Under the pieces are notes generated by a model. It ran no database searches. It was not told where the DNA came from and saw only the letters and a program-made list of their open reading frames with translations. Below, in pieces: positions 25,599 to 34,308 of a stretch of DNA of 64,000 nucleotides. The position numbers were made by a program, and so were the translations under genes. Within the stretch, counting starts at the first letter, position 1, and every line of letters starts with the position of its first letter. The stretch is from Kineosporia aurantiaca JCM 3230 (lineage in GTDB: Bacteria > Actinomycetota > Actinomycetes > Actinomycetales > Kineosporiaceae): contig JODP01000016.1 of assembly GCA_000719025.1 (NCBI GenBank), positions 137,989-201,988 on the forward strand, in the 5' to 3' direction.

Positions 25599-26197
25599 GC
25601 ACGACGACCGAGACGGCGCCCAGCAACTGGAACATCGCGAACGCGCTGACGGCGCTGCGGATCGCGCTGGTCCCGCTGTTCGCCGTCCTGATGCTCCACG
25701 AGGACGGCCGGTCGACGACCTGGCGGATCGCCGCCGCGGTGGCCTTCGCCGGGGCGATCATCACCGACCGGATCGACGGCGACCTGGCCCGCAGCCGCGG
25801 GCTGGTCACCGACCTGGGCAAGATCGCCGACCCGATCGCCGACAAGGCACTGATCGGGGCCGCGCTGATCGCCCTGTCGATCATCGGTGAGCTGTGGTGG
25901 TGGGTCACCGTGCTGGTGCTGTTCCGCGAGCTCGGGATCACCGTCATGCGGTTCTTCATGATCCGTTACGGGGTGATGGCGGCCGGGCGCGGCGGCAAGC
26001 TGAAGACGGTGGCCCAGTCGCTCGCGATCATGCTGCTGCTCTTCCCCCTGCCGGACGCGGTGGAGCCGGTGGCCTATTTCTTCATGGGGGTCGCGGTGCT
26101 GCTGACCGTGGTCACCGGCCTGGACTACGTGCTCCAGGCGATCCGGTTGCGCCGCAGCGGGCGCGGCAGCGCGGCTGCTCGCACGCAAACCTCCTGA
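25595..26197 (+). CDS. pgsA: CDP-alcohol phosphatidyltransferase (PgsA-like)
   Basis: 200 residues from the GTG in the GTGA overlap with rimO. It is an integral membrane enzyme with about five to six helices. The CDP-alcohol motif DG-x2-AR-x8-G-x3-D-x3-D is complete (DGDLARSRGLVTDLGKIADPIAD). Phosphatidylglycerophosphate synthase is the likely activity, making PG precursors from CDP-diacylglycerol and glycerol 3-phosphate. Actinobacteria carry several paralogues, so the exact alcohol is not certain. Confidence 0.92.
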   Translation: MSTTTETAPSNWNIANALTALRIALVPLFAVLMLHEDGRSTTWRIAAAVAFAGAIITDRIDGDLARSRGLVTDLGKIADPIADKALIGAALIALSIIGELWWWVTVLVLFRELGITVMRFFMIRYGVMAAGRGGKLKTVAQSLAIMLLLFPLPDAVEPVAYFFMGVAVLLTVVTGLDYVLQAIRLRRSGRGSAAARTQTS

Positions 26198-26257
26198 CCT
26201 GCCGACGCGCGGACCGACTTCGGTCGAGGCGGGGGCGTTCGGTGGCAGGCTGGGCGG

Positions 26258-26902
26258 ATGCCTCAGACGCACGACACCCCGCCGCGGGATCTTCAGCCCG
26301 GCGAGGCGGATCTCGACGAGCTGGTCGCCTCCCCCCACCACGTCGCGGTCGACGCCGAGATCGCGGCCGATATCGACCAGAGCGCGGCCCAGATCATTTC
26401 AGCCCTGAGCGAACAAGGTCGCACCGTGGCCATTGCCGAATCCCTCACCGGGGGCATGGTGGCGGCCTCCTTGGTGGCCATCGCGGGTGCGTCGGCAGTG
26501 CTGCGTGGAGCCGTCGTCGCGTACGCCACCGTGCTCAAAAAGGACATCCTGGGCGTGGACGGAGATCTGCTCTCAGCGAAAGGGCCGGTCGATCCCGATG
26601 TGGCGGGCCAGATGGCGGCCGGGGTGCGACGCCTGATGGGGGCCGACTACGGCCTGGCCACCACCGGGGTGGCCGGCCCCGGACCGGCCGACGGAGCCCC
26701 CGCCGGGCGGGTCTTCGTGGCCGTTGCGGGTCCCCTGGTGAAGGCCTCGGAACCGGCGACTGACCAGGACTTTTACCGGTCCGTAGATAACGGGCGGATC
26801 ACGGCCCGGGTGCTGCGGCTGGACCTTCCGGGCGACCGCGCGGCGATCCGGCTGGGGAGTACCGCCCGGGTCCTGGAGCTCCTGATCCGGGTCATCGAGT
26901 GA
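26258..26902 (+). CDS. pncC: Nicotinamide-nucleotide amidase (CinA C-terminal domain)
   Basis: 214 residues. It deamidates nicotinamide mononucleotide to nicotinic acid mononucleotide, recycling pyridine nucleotides. The domain is recognised by TVAIAESLTGGMVAASL (catalytic serine/threonine region) and GLATTGVAGPGPADGAPAGRVFVAVAG. The first ~45 residues are an acidic extension outside the domain. The N-terminal molybdopterin-like domain of full CinA is absent, as is usual next to pgsA in actinobacteria. Confidence 0.92.
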   Translation: MPQTHDTPPRDLQPGEADLDELVASPHHVAVDAEIAADIDQSAAQIISALSEQGRTVAIAESLTGGMVAASLVAIAGASAVLRGAVVAYATVLKKDILGVDGDLLSAKGPVDPDVAGQMAAGVRRLMGADYGLATTGVAGPGPADGAPAGRVFVAVAGPLVKASEPATDQDFYRSVDNGRITARVLRLDLPGDRAAIRLGSTARVLELLIRVIE

Positions 26903-27310
26903 CGCATTGCGGTCATTCGCACACTCAGGGCAGCTTCGTCAAGGGTCCGTCAAAGATGAGTCAGGTCGCCTCAACCCCGGAACAGGGGCACCCTCTCCAC
27001 CGTTGAGACTCACATGTCGCCAGTTGCCAACAGGTCCGAAAGTGCTGCACCGGCACGCGTAGTTCGGACTCCTGCGCGACCGCTGTCGGTGTCGCGGGGT
27101 ACGGTAAATCCACCACGACCCACATCGGCCGTTCCCCAGGTTTCGCGTCCGATGATCGATCGGGGTAAAGAACAGTCCGTCAAGACGAACGGACGCCGGA
27201 CTGTCGGCCACACGGTCGTAACGGTTCGGGGGCAAGATGGTGCCAACACCGTCGAGCCTCGCCTTCCGGGCGGGGCGCCGAGGGTAGGACCACAGAAAGG
27301 AGGGCGCGCC
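26903..27310 (+). promoter_or_regulatory. Long clgR upstream region with candidate ECF promoter
   Basis: 408 nt without a convincing gene. GGAACA (26979-26984), 16 nt, then CGTTGA (27001-27006) matches the GGAAC-N16/17-CGTT pattern of SigE-type envelope-stress promoters. In Mycobacterium tuberculosis clgR is under SigE control, so the location is sensible. A strong AAGGAGG ribosome-binding site lies at 27297-27303. Confidence 0.45.
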
Positions 27311-27622
27311 ATGGTGCTTCTACGGCAGGAGATCGGCGACGTGCTCCGTGACGCCAGGCGCCAGCAGGGGCGGACCCTGCGAGAGGTGTCCTCGGTGGCC
27401 CGTGTCTCCCTCGGCTACTTGAGCGAGGTCGAGCGCGGTCAGAAGGAGGCGTCGTCCGAGCTCCTCGCATCGATCTGTGGGGCGCTCGACGTCCCGCTGT
27501 CCTCGGTGCTCCACGAGGTGAGTGAGCGGGTCGCCGCGGCCGAGAACCTCGTGCCGGCCACCGTTCGCGTGCCCGACACGGTTCCCGACGGTCTGGCCGG
27601 CGAGCTGGCCGGGGCCGCATAA
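27311..27622 (+). CDS. clgR: ClgR-like helix-turn-helix activator of Clp protease genes
   Basis: 103 residues from the ATG at 27311, set by AAGGAGG at ideal spacing; an open frame upstream is leader. The XRE-type helix-turn-helix TLREVSSVARVSLGYLSEVERGQKEASSE is characteristic of ClgR (split here: TLREVSSVARVSLGYLSEVE, then RGQKE). ClgR activates clpP and other proteostasis genes. The C-terminus ends in GELAGAA, like the hydrophobic tails by which ClgR is itself degraded by ClpP. Position after pgsA and cinA matches mycobacteria and Streptomyces. Confidence 0.92.
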   Translation: MVLLRQEIGDVLRDARRQQGRTLREVSSVARVSLGYLSEVERGQKEASSELLASICGALDVPLSSVLHEVSERVAAAENLVPATVRVPDTVPDGLAGELAGAA

Positions 27623-27644
27623 CCCCCAGAGTTTCACTTCAGTG

Positions 27645-27676
27645 GCGCTACCCCGGGCCTCGGCCCGGGGTAGCGC
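27645..27676. terminator. Bidirectional terminator between clgR and nei
   Basis: GCGCTACCCCGGGCC (27645-27659) is perfectly complementary to GGCCCGGGGTAGCGC (27662-27676). It lies between two convergent genes and can fold on either strand. Confidence 0.75.
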
Positions 27677-27688
27677 GCGTTTGCGGGT

Positions 27689-28567
27689 CTATCGCCGGTA
27701 CTGAGAACGCCGGGGGCGAGCCGGGTCTGCCCGGGTGGCACCCAACGGCCGGATCAGACGTCCATCATCGGTCGGTACCAACCCCGGCTGGCAGTGCGGA
27801 CACCAGAACACCGGCCGCTCGGTCGGGGGTTCGCCCAGCGGAGCCACCCGGATCGTGGTGCCGCACCGGCGACAGGGCCGGCCGGAACGGGCATGCACGT
27901 AGGCCTCCTGCCCCTTACGTGCGTTGCCGGTGGTGACCTGAACCGCGCGATCCACGTTCACCGTCATCAGCCGGTGCGCCACCCGGACCAGGTCCTCGAG
28001 CCGGGGCACCTCGCTGGTCGGGGTCCATGGGTTCACGCCCCGCAGGAACGCGGCCTCGCTCATGAAGAACGTGCCGATCCCGGCCAGCACCTGCTGATCG
28101 AGCAGCACCAAGCCGATCGGACGCCGGCCCTGGTCCCGCACCCGCCCGGTGGCGACCGCCAGGTCCCAGTCCGGGGCGAGGATGTCCGGGCCGAGGTGGC
28201 CGACCAGGGTGTGCTCCCGGTCGGTGGCGACCAGGTCGAGCATCCCGAGGTGGTGACCGATCGTCGTCCATTCCTGATTGGCCAGGATCGCCCGGATCTC
28301 GTGCTCGGTGCGCGGGCGGCGCCAGGGCTCGCCGGTCCGGTGCACGTGCCAGGACCCCTCCATCCGCAGATGGCTGTGCAGGGTGGCGTTCTGCTCGAGC
28401 CGGATCAGCAGATGCTTGCCGACCGCCACCACCTCGAGCACCTCGAGCCCGACCAGGTTCTCGCCGGCCAGGGAGGGCCAGCGCAGGTCCGCGGTGATCA
28501 GCTTCCGCCCGGCCAGCGCGGCGTGCAGGCGGCGGGCGGTCCGGAGAACGACGTCACCTTCGGGCAT
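27689..28567 (-). CDS. nei: Endonuclease VIII-like DNA glycosylase (Fpg/Nei family)
   Basis: 292 residues. The ATG at 28567 gives MPEGDVV, placing the catalytic proline at position 2 and glutamate at 3 as required. MPEGD rather than MPELPE points to the Nei (oxidised pyrimidine) branch. The helix-two-turn-helix is in VLLDQQVLAGIGTFFMSEA, and the C-terminal zinc finger has CRRC and CPHC. It cuts out oxidised bases and nicks the strand. Regulatory DNA of the divergent arsR gene lies upstream. Confidence 0.93.
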   Translation of the reverse strand: MPEGDVVLRTARRLHAALAGRKLITADLRWPSLAGENLVGLEVLEVVAVGKHLLIRLEQNATLHSHLRMEGSWHVHRTGEPWRRPRTEHEIRAILANQEWTTIGHHLGMLDLVATDREHTLVGHLGPDILAPDWDLAVATGRVRDQGRRPIGLVLLDQQVLAGIGTFFMSEAAFLRGVNPWTPTSEVPRLEDLVRVAHRLMTVNVDRAVQVTTGNARKGQEAYVHARSGRPCRRCGTTIRVAPLGEPPTERPVFWCPHCQPGLVPTDDGRLIRPLGATRADPARPRRSQYRR

Positions 28568-28635
28568 TGGCTCAGCATGCCCCCAGCCGCGGTCGGCGTC
28601 GTGTCGGCGCGGCCCCTCAGTCGCACAAGGAACGT

Positions 28636-28655
28636 TGCACAAGACTTCTTGTGCA
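28636..28655 (+). promoter_or_regulatory. ArsR-type operator
   Basis: TGCACAAGA-CT-TCTTGTGCA is a 9-bp inverted repeat with a 2-nt centre, 15 nt before the regulator ATG. A further half-site, GCACAAGG, lies at 28623-28630. This is the size and position expected for an autoregulatory operator of the adjacent winged-helix protein. Confidence 0.7.
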
Positions 28656-28670
28656 TCTATCGTCGAGGGC

Positions 28671-29267
28671 ATGGCCGACCAGAAGGGGCCCCTCGACGGG
28701 CCGAACACGATGAGGCTGAGCGATCCCAGGGCGATGCGGGCGCTGGCCCATCCACTGCGTCTGCAGTTGCTGGCCGAGCTGAGGATCCGGGGCCCGCAGT
28801 CGATCGGCATGCTCGGCGAGATCGTCGACGAGGCCCCCGGATCGGTCAGCTACCACATCGGCAAACTGGCCCAGTTCGGGTTCGTCGAAGAGGCTCCCGA
28901 ACTCGCCCGCGACCGCCGGGAACGCTGGTGGCGGGCATCCCACCACCACACCCAGACGTCCGCGTCCGAAGACCTGAAGGATCCGGAACGGCGCCTGGCC
29001 TCGAGGGAACTGCGCAGCACCTTCGCCCGGCGCCTGGGGGAGACGTACGAGGCCTATCTGGCGCAGGAACCGGCTCTGGACCCGGACTGGGTAGGAGCCT
29101 CCACCACCGGCGATGAGTTCCTGCACCTGACCCTCGACCAGATGCGTGAGCTGAAAGCCGAAGTGAACGATCTGGTCCTGCGCTGGAGAGCGAAGGGGGC
29201 CGACGTCCCCCAGGAGAACACCGAAACCGCGATCCTCACCTATCAGCTGTTCCGGAGGCCCCAGTGA
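28671..29267 (+). CDS. ArsR/HTH_20-like winged-helix repressor
   Basis: 198 residues from the ATG at 28671. RALAHPLRLQLLAELRIRGP and the recognition helix in APGSVSYHIGKLAQFGFVEE are typical of ArsR-like regulators. No metal-binding cysteine motif is seen, and the C-terminal half is longer than in classical ArsR, so a small-molecule ligand is likelier than a metal. It overlaps the MFS gene by 4 nt and has a clear palindrome in its promoter, a typical drug-efflux repressor layout. Confidence 0.9.
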   Translation: MADQKGPLDGPNTMRLSDPRAMRALAHPLRLQLLAELRIRGPQSIGMLGEIVDEAPGSVSYHIGKLAQFGFVEEAPELARDRRERWWRASHHHTQTSASEDLKDPERRLASRELRSTFARRLGETYEAYLAQEPALDPDWVGASTTGDEFLHLTLDQMRELKAEVNDLVLRWRAKGADVPQENTETAILTYQLFRRPQ

Positions 29268-30538
29268 CGCGCCGCCCCAGCTCCCTGTACGCGCTCTACC
29301 TGGCCCACACCGTCTCGCTCACCGGCAACATGATCACGATCATCGCCCTGCCGCTGTACGTGCTGGGTCGCACCGGTTCAGCGTCCGCCACCGGGTTCGC
29401 CGGGGTAGTGGCGACCTTGCCGATCGTTCTGGGTGACCTGTTCGGCGGCACCATCGTCGACCGGTTCGGCTACCGGCGGGCAAGCGTCCTTACCGATCTG
29501 GCCGGTGGCAGCCTGATCGTGCTGGTGCCGACCCTGCATGTCACCACCGGCATCCCGTTGTGGGCGGTCTTCGCGCTCATCTTCACCGCTACCTTGCTCG
29601 ATGCCCCGGGCCAGACCGCGCGCCGCGCAATGTTGCCGGAAGTGGCCGAACAGGCGGGGGTTCCGTTAGAACGCGCAGTGGGATGGATGGAGGCCTGCGA
29701 GCGCGGCGCCCGGCTGATCGGTGCACCTGTAGCCGGCGTCCTCGTAGTCACCGTGGGCGGCCTACAGGCACTGTTCGTCGACAGCGCGAGCTTCCTGATC
29801 TCGGCGTTGCTAGTGGCCCGGCTGGTGCGGGTGGCGGGCCAGGTCGTGGAGCAGGAGGTTCCGGAGCCATACTGGAAGGGGTTGCGCGCCGGACTGACCT
29901 TCGTGCTCAAGGACCGGCTGATGCGGGCCATCGTCGCAATCGTCGTGGTCACGAATCTTTTTGACGCCGCGAACAGCACCGTGCTCCTACCCGTCTACGC
30001 CGAACGCGAGCTCGGGGGAGCGGTAGCGCTGGGCCTGTTGGTCGGCGTGACCGGGGGCGGAGCCTTCGTCGGCTCGCTGCTGTTCGGCGTCATCGGCCAT
30101 CGCCTGCCCCGCCGCCCCACGATGATCATTGCCTTCACCCTGGCCGGCGGCCCGACCTACCTGGCGCTGGCGGCCGGTCTGCCCTTCGGCGTTCTGCTGG
30201 TGGTCAAAGCCCTGGCCGGATTCTGCGCCGGCGCGGTGAACCCGATCCTCGGCGCGGTACAGCTGGAACGCATTCCGCCGAACATGCGGGCCCGGGCCTT
30301 CGGCCTGATCAACGCCGGTTGCTGGGCCGGGATGCCGCTCGGCAGCCTGATCGCGGGCTTCGCCGTCGAGCACTGGGGTCTGCGCCCTACGCTGATCGCC
30401 GTCGGCCTCGGCTACTTGTTCATGACGCTGCAGCCCGCCCGGGGCGGCGTCTGGCGAGAACTGGACCGGCCCGAGCCGGTTGCCGAAGACCCGACAGACC
30501 CGGCCTCGGTGGGGATGGAACCCTCCGCCGTAAAGTGA
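29264..30538 (+). CDS. MFS efflux transporter
   Basis: 424 residues with about 12 hydrophobic segments. The loop between helices 2 and 3 holds GTIVDRFGYRRASVL, the MFS motif A variant. It resembles the enterobactin-exporter/macrolide-efflux (MFS_3) branch. Translation is coupled to the upstream repressor by a GTGA overlap, so expression probably rises when the repressor binds its ligand. The substrate is unknown. Confidence 0.9.
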   Translation: MTRRPSSLYALYLAHTVSLTGNMITIIALPLYVLGRTGSASATGFAGVVATLPIVLGDLFGGTIVDRFGYRRASVLTDLAGGSLIVLVPTLHVTTGIPLWAVFALIFTATLLDAPGQTARRAMLPEVAEQAGVPLERAVGWMEACERGARLIGAPVAGVLVVTVGGLQALFVDSASFLISALLVARLVRVAGQVVEQEVPEPYWKGLRAGLTFVLKDRLMRAIVAIVVVTNLFDAANSTVLLPVYAERELGGAVALGLLVGVTGGGAFVGSLLFGVIGHRLPRRPTMIIAFTLAGGPTYLALAAGLPFGVLLVVKALAGFCAGAVNPILGAVQLERIPPNMRARAFGLINAGCWAGMPLGSLIAGFAVEHWGLRPTLIAVGLGYLFMTLQPARGGVWRELDRPEPVAEDPTDPASVGMEPSAVK

Positions 30539-30575
30539 GCGGTTCGTACCGGACAGAGCGGGTGGGGGAGCACAA

Positions 30576-31013
30576 GTGGTCAACGAGTCCGGTTCGTGGA
30601 CGCCAGGGGCGCCCGGAGTGCTGGAACTGCCGTCGGGTCGCCTGGTGCGCGGCCGTGGCCTGCGCAAGGGCCTCCCGCCCGGCCCCGAGCCCGAGTTCGG
30701 CGTCTACCTGCTGGGACGCCAGCCCCCAGTCACGGACTGGGCCGGCCGCTGGATCCGCTGGCCCGACTTCCGCCTGCCCACCGACTGTGAGGACGCCCGC
30801 CGGGCTCTGCAGGAAGCCTGGACGCGCGCGGACCACCAGCGCGTGGAGATTGCCTGCGGAGGTGGTCGCGGCCGCACCGGCACCGCGCTCGCCTGCCTGG
30901 CCGTGCTGGACGGCGTTCACCCGGATGCGGCGGTGGCCTACGTGCGTGAGCGATATTCGCCGAAGGCGGTCGAAACACCTTGGCAGAGAAAGTTTGTCGA
31001 GAACTTCATTTGA
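30576..31013 (+). CDS. Small protein-tyrosine-phosphatase-like protein
   Basis: 145 residues from GTG 30576, with GGGGGAG upstream. The CX5R phosphate loop is visible as CGGGRGRTG near residue 93, preceded by alanine rather than the usual histidine. DFRLPTD around residue 68 may be the acid loop. This fits a compact dual-specificity-type phosphatase; the substrate could be a phosphoprotein or small molecule. Confidence 0.78.
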   Translation: MVNESGSWTPGAPGVLELPSGRLVRGRGLRKGLPPGPEPEFGVYLLGRQPPVTDWAGRWIRWPDFRLPTDCEDARRALQEAWTRADHQRVEIACGGGRGRTGTALACLAVLDGVHPDAAVAYVRERYSPKAVETPWQRKFVENFI

Positions 31014-31039
31014 GGACGCCCTGAGCTGGCTCACTGGGG

Positions 31040-32176
31040 TCAGTCCAGGACGATGGGGTTGGTGAAGGCGGCCATGGATCCGTCACGGTGGCGCACCTCG
31101 CAGCGGACCAAGCGGGCTTCTCCTGCGTTGCCACCCCAGGCCGTGCGGTGGCTAGGTCCAGAAAAGTTCTCTCGGAGGACTTCTCCGCGATCAGTGTGGA
31201 AGCTGACGACTCCGCCGGCTAGACCCCGCACCTGAAGATGCACCGTGAACGGCTCGCCCCTAGTGGCCAGCCGCTCGCCGATCTCGGCCCGTTCGGCCTG
31301 GTCGGCCCGTTCGGCCTGGTCGGCCCGTTCGGCCTGGTCGGCCTGGTCGGCCTGGTCGGCCTGGTCGGCCTGGTCGGCCTGGTCGGCCTGGTCGGCTCCA
31401 GAAGTGGCTGAAGACTTCGGCTTGGTCTGGGCCGACCCGGAAGTGGCTGAGAACTCCAGTTCGATCTGGGTCGACCCGGCGACCCAGCTCCGCCCGGCCC
31501 GGATCCCGGCCAGCAGGGCCTCCGGACTCAGGGCCTCGGCCAGCACCACGGTATGGGGCAGGCCTATCTGACCTTCCAAATGCGTGTCGCTGTTTCCCAT
31601 GGCCGGTCGCCACCACCCTTCCCGGATGTCCCGGGCCAAGTCGCGGCTCCAATCGTCCAACCCTGCCTCGTTATCCGCATTCCATGGCCGGTCCGACGTC
31701 CAGAGTCCGTTCCACACCTCGACGACATCGAAGCCGTCGTAGGGGTAGCGGAATGTGCCCGTGGGGTAGGGAGCGTGCGGATGACACACGACGCCGATGC
31801 CACTCACTGCATGAACCTGGTCCAGGTGCTGCTGAACGACCTGATCTCGTACTCCGTAGCGCCAGTCGACCAGCTGCCCCGACCGGATCCCCAGGGCCAG
31901 CCAGTGTCCACTCTCGGTGGTGACCTCTTCTCCGATGACGATCGTAAGTCCTTCCGCAGCAGCCAGGCTCCATGCCTGATGGGCATCGGCGGTGTTGTGC
32001 TCCGTCGTGGCCATGAAGTCCATGCCGACCCTGCGAGCCTCCGCAACCAACTGCGCTGGGGTCAGTTCCCCGTCCGAGTAGACGGAATGCACGTGGCAAT
32101 CTCCCCGATACCAGCGTCGGTTTCCAGAGACCGAAGGCTGGTCGGGCGGGGCAACCTCTTCCACCACCGTTTGCAT
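31040..32176 (-). CDS. PHP-domain metal-dependent phosphoesterase with repeat linker
   Basis: 378 residues from ATG 32176; upstream frame extension has no good start. The PHP motif CHVHSVYSDGELTP, then TTEHNTAD, a metal glutamate in GEEVTTE, CHPHAPY and GNSDTHLEG give the full histidine/aspartate metal set of a polymerase-and-histidinol-phosphatase domain acting on a phosphoester. Around residues 250-285 the protein has a DQA/ERA tripeptide repeat linking the domain to a C-terminal beta-rich tail. Divergent from the DUF222 remnant. Confidence 0.85.
   Translation of the reverse strand: MQTVVEEVAPPDQPSVSGNRRWYRGDCHVHSVYSDGELTPAQLVAEARRVGMDFMATTEHNTADAHQAWSLAAAEGLTIVIGEEVTTESGHWLALGIRSGQLVDWRYGVRDQVVQQHLDQVHAVSGIGVVCHPHAPYPTGTFRYPYDGFDVVEVWNGLWTSDRPWNADNEAGLDDWSRDLARDIREGWWRPAMGNSDTHLEGQIGLPHTVVLAEALSPEALLAGIRAGRSWVAGSTQIELEFSATSGSAQTKPKSSATSGADQADQADQADQADQADQADQAERADQAERADQAERAEIGERLATRGEPFTVHLQVRGLAGGVVSFHTDRGEVLRENFSGPSHRTAWGGNAGEARLVRCEVRHRDGSMAAFTNPIVLD
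31283..31396. repeat. 9-bp minisatellite inside the PHP gene
   Basis: Tandem 9-bp units GGTCGGCCT (plus strand) with a variant CGTTCGGCC mixed in at one end, about 12 copies. The unit length keeps the reading frame and encodes Asp-Gln-Ala / Glu-Arg-Ala triplets on the minus strand. Such repeats change copy number by slippage. Confidence 0.9.
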
Positions 32177-32330
32177 TCGACCACTGTACCCAGATGATCC
32201 GGGTCCTGGATCGGGCTGTGGATAAGTGTAATCCGGCCAGCTCCAGAGGTTTTGAAGATCTAACGGAGTGACGTATTCTGGACGTACGTTCGAACGGACG
32301 CCTGCGATTGCGCTGGGGGGTGCAGTCACC

Positions 32331-34096
32331 ATGGGGGAAACCCTTGAGCTGTCGGCCTGGCCGAAGGTCGACTTTGATCAATGGTCGCCCGTCGATGCGC
32401 TGACGGCCATCGAGTCCCTCGACCTTGGCGGTGCTGACGAAAACATCTGTCTGGGAACGGCGGTGGCGTGCTCTCGGCTGATCCGACGGCTGCAGGCCGT
32501 GCAGGCCATGGCTCTGGCTCAAGGCTGCGAGCGGGCCGAGGCCGGGCGGACCCGACGGGTAATGCGTACGAGGTGATCGACGGGGTCGAGCTAGTCGCGG
32601 CCGAGGCCGGCCTGGCCCTGGCTCTCGGCAAGGGTGAGGCCGCCGCCCTGGTGGAGGACGCGGTGCAGGTGACCCGCGACCTGCCCCTGCTCACAGCCCT
32701 GGTCCACGAGGGTCGCCTGGACTGGGCGCTGGCCACCAAGACCCACCACCGCATGGCTCGTGACCTCCAACCAGGCACCCCGGCCTGGCGGCAGGTCGAA
32801 GCCCTCCTGGCTCAGCGCCTGCCCGGCAAGACCTGGGACGCGGCCGGTGCCGCGACCTGGCGGGTCCTGTACCGGCTCAACCCCCGGGCCGCCACTGAGC
32901 GGGCGCGCAGGGCTCAGCAGGATTGCTACCTGCGTATCTCCCCCCTGCCCGACGGCATGGCCCGGATCGAGGCCCACCTGCGCGCCGACGACGCCCGCCT
33001 GATCAACCTCCACCTCGACGCAAACGCCGACGCTGCCCGCGACCACGCCCGCGCCACCGGTCAACCCGACCAGCGCACCCACCAGCAGCGCCGCGTCGCC
33101 TACTTGGTGAGCATCTTCCGATCCATCCACGCCGGCACGCCTCTGCGCTACGCCGGCCCGACCGGCCCGACCGGCCCGGTGCCCGCGTCCGCACCTGCAT
33201 CCATGGCTCCTGGGGCAGTCCCACCCGCAGGTGCCACAGGCCCAGGTGAGACCCCTGTTCCGGAAGCCGCGCCCCCCACCAACCCTGCGGGCCCTCTGTC
33301 ATCCGCCCACATCCCGAAAGCCGACGGCTCCTCAGGTCAGCCAGATCAAGAAGGCGTCCTGGCCTGATGGCAGCCACCACCACCTCCGACGCGCCGCGGC
33401 CACCTTCCCCACCTGAACATCACCGTCACCCTCAACGCGCTCCTCGCCATCACCGACGAGCCCGGACTTCTCGGCGGCCATGGGGACCTCCCGGCGGAAC
33501 TTCTGCGCGAGATCGCCCGACAGGCAAGGAAGCTGACTCTCACTCTGATCCCCGACCCGCCCGGCCAGTCATCGCACTACACCGCTCACGGCCCGGGTGA
33601 CCAGGACGCCTGCCCCGACACCACCCGCCCCTACAAACCTCGTCAGACCGTCATCGACCAGGTCCTCGGCCGATTCCCGACCTGTACTCACCCCGGCTGT
33701 ACCACCGACGCCAGTAGCTGTGACGTCGACCACGTAATTCCTTATGGCAAGGGAGGTTCCAGTTGTCCGTGCAACCTGGTGCCGCTGTGCCGTCTTCACC
33801 ATCGTCTTAAGACCCACGCAGGCTGGCAGACCCGCCTGACCCGTCCCGATGAGCCCTATCCGCCCGGCACCATCGAATACACCAGTCGACTGGGCCAACG
33901 GCACATCCAGCTACCCCCACCCCTACCCGGAGCCCCCGACCCCGAAGACAACCTCGCCGTCGCCCAACGTGCCCAGCGCCGCGAAACGGCTTGGCAGAGC
34001 GAGCTCCGGCGCCTGGACCCAATCACCCGGCGAACACCGGCCGAGCAACCAGAGGCCGGGCAACCAGAGGCCGAGCTCGGTGAGCCACCCTTCTGA
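32331..34096 (+). pseudogene. Broken DUF222 / HNH endonuclease (13E12 repeat family)
   Basis: Three open segments together make one DUF222-HNH protein. The N-terminal part (ATG 32331 onward) ends by frameshift near 32540. The middle part (YEVIDGVELVAAEAGLALAL and further) is in another frame and meets a TGA at 33365-33367. The same frame then continues through HLNITVTLNALL to the HNH motif (CDVDHVIPYGKGG, NLVPLCRLHHRLKTH) and stops at 34096. So there is one frameshift and one nonsense codon. This family is abundant in actinobacterial genomes and often decayed. Confidence 0.8.
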
Positions 34097-34308
34097 GCCA
34101 CTCACGGATGGGGGTGGACAGGTGAGCGGCACCCCTGACCTGGTCCGGCTCCCGGGCCCACGGGTCTTCTCACGCAGATCCCCTAGCTGTTCGGCGCCCA
34201 GGACGCGGTGCCCGCGGATACCCCGGAGCCCGGCGCGCTGCCCTGGGCCGACGGCAGACAGCAACGGCCGACCGTCTCACCCGGCTCCCGGCGCACCCCG
34301 CCTTGTCC

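Noticed and set aside
31283..31396. CRISPR array
   Set aside because: The 9-bp units are contiguous with no spacers and lie in frame within a coding gene; no cas genes.
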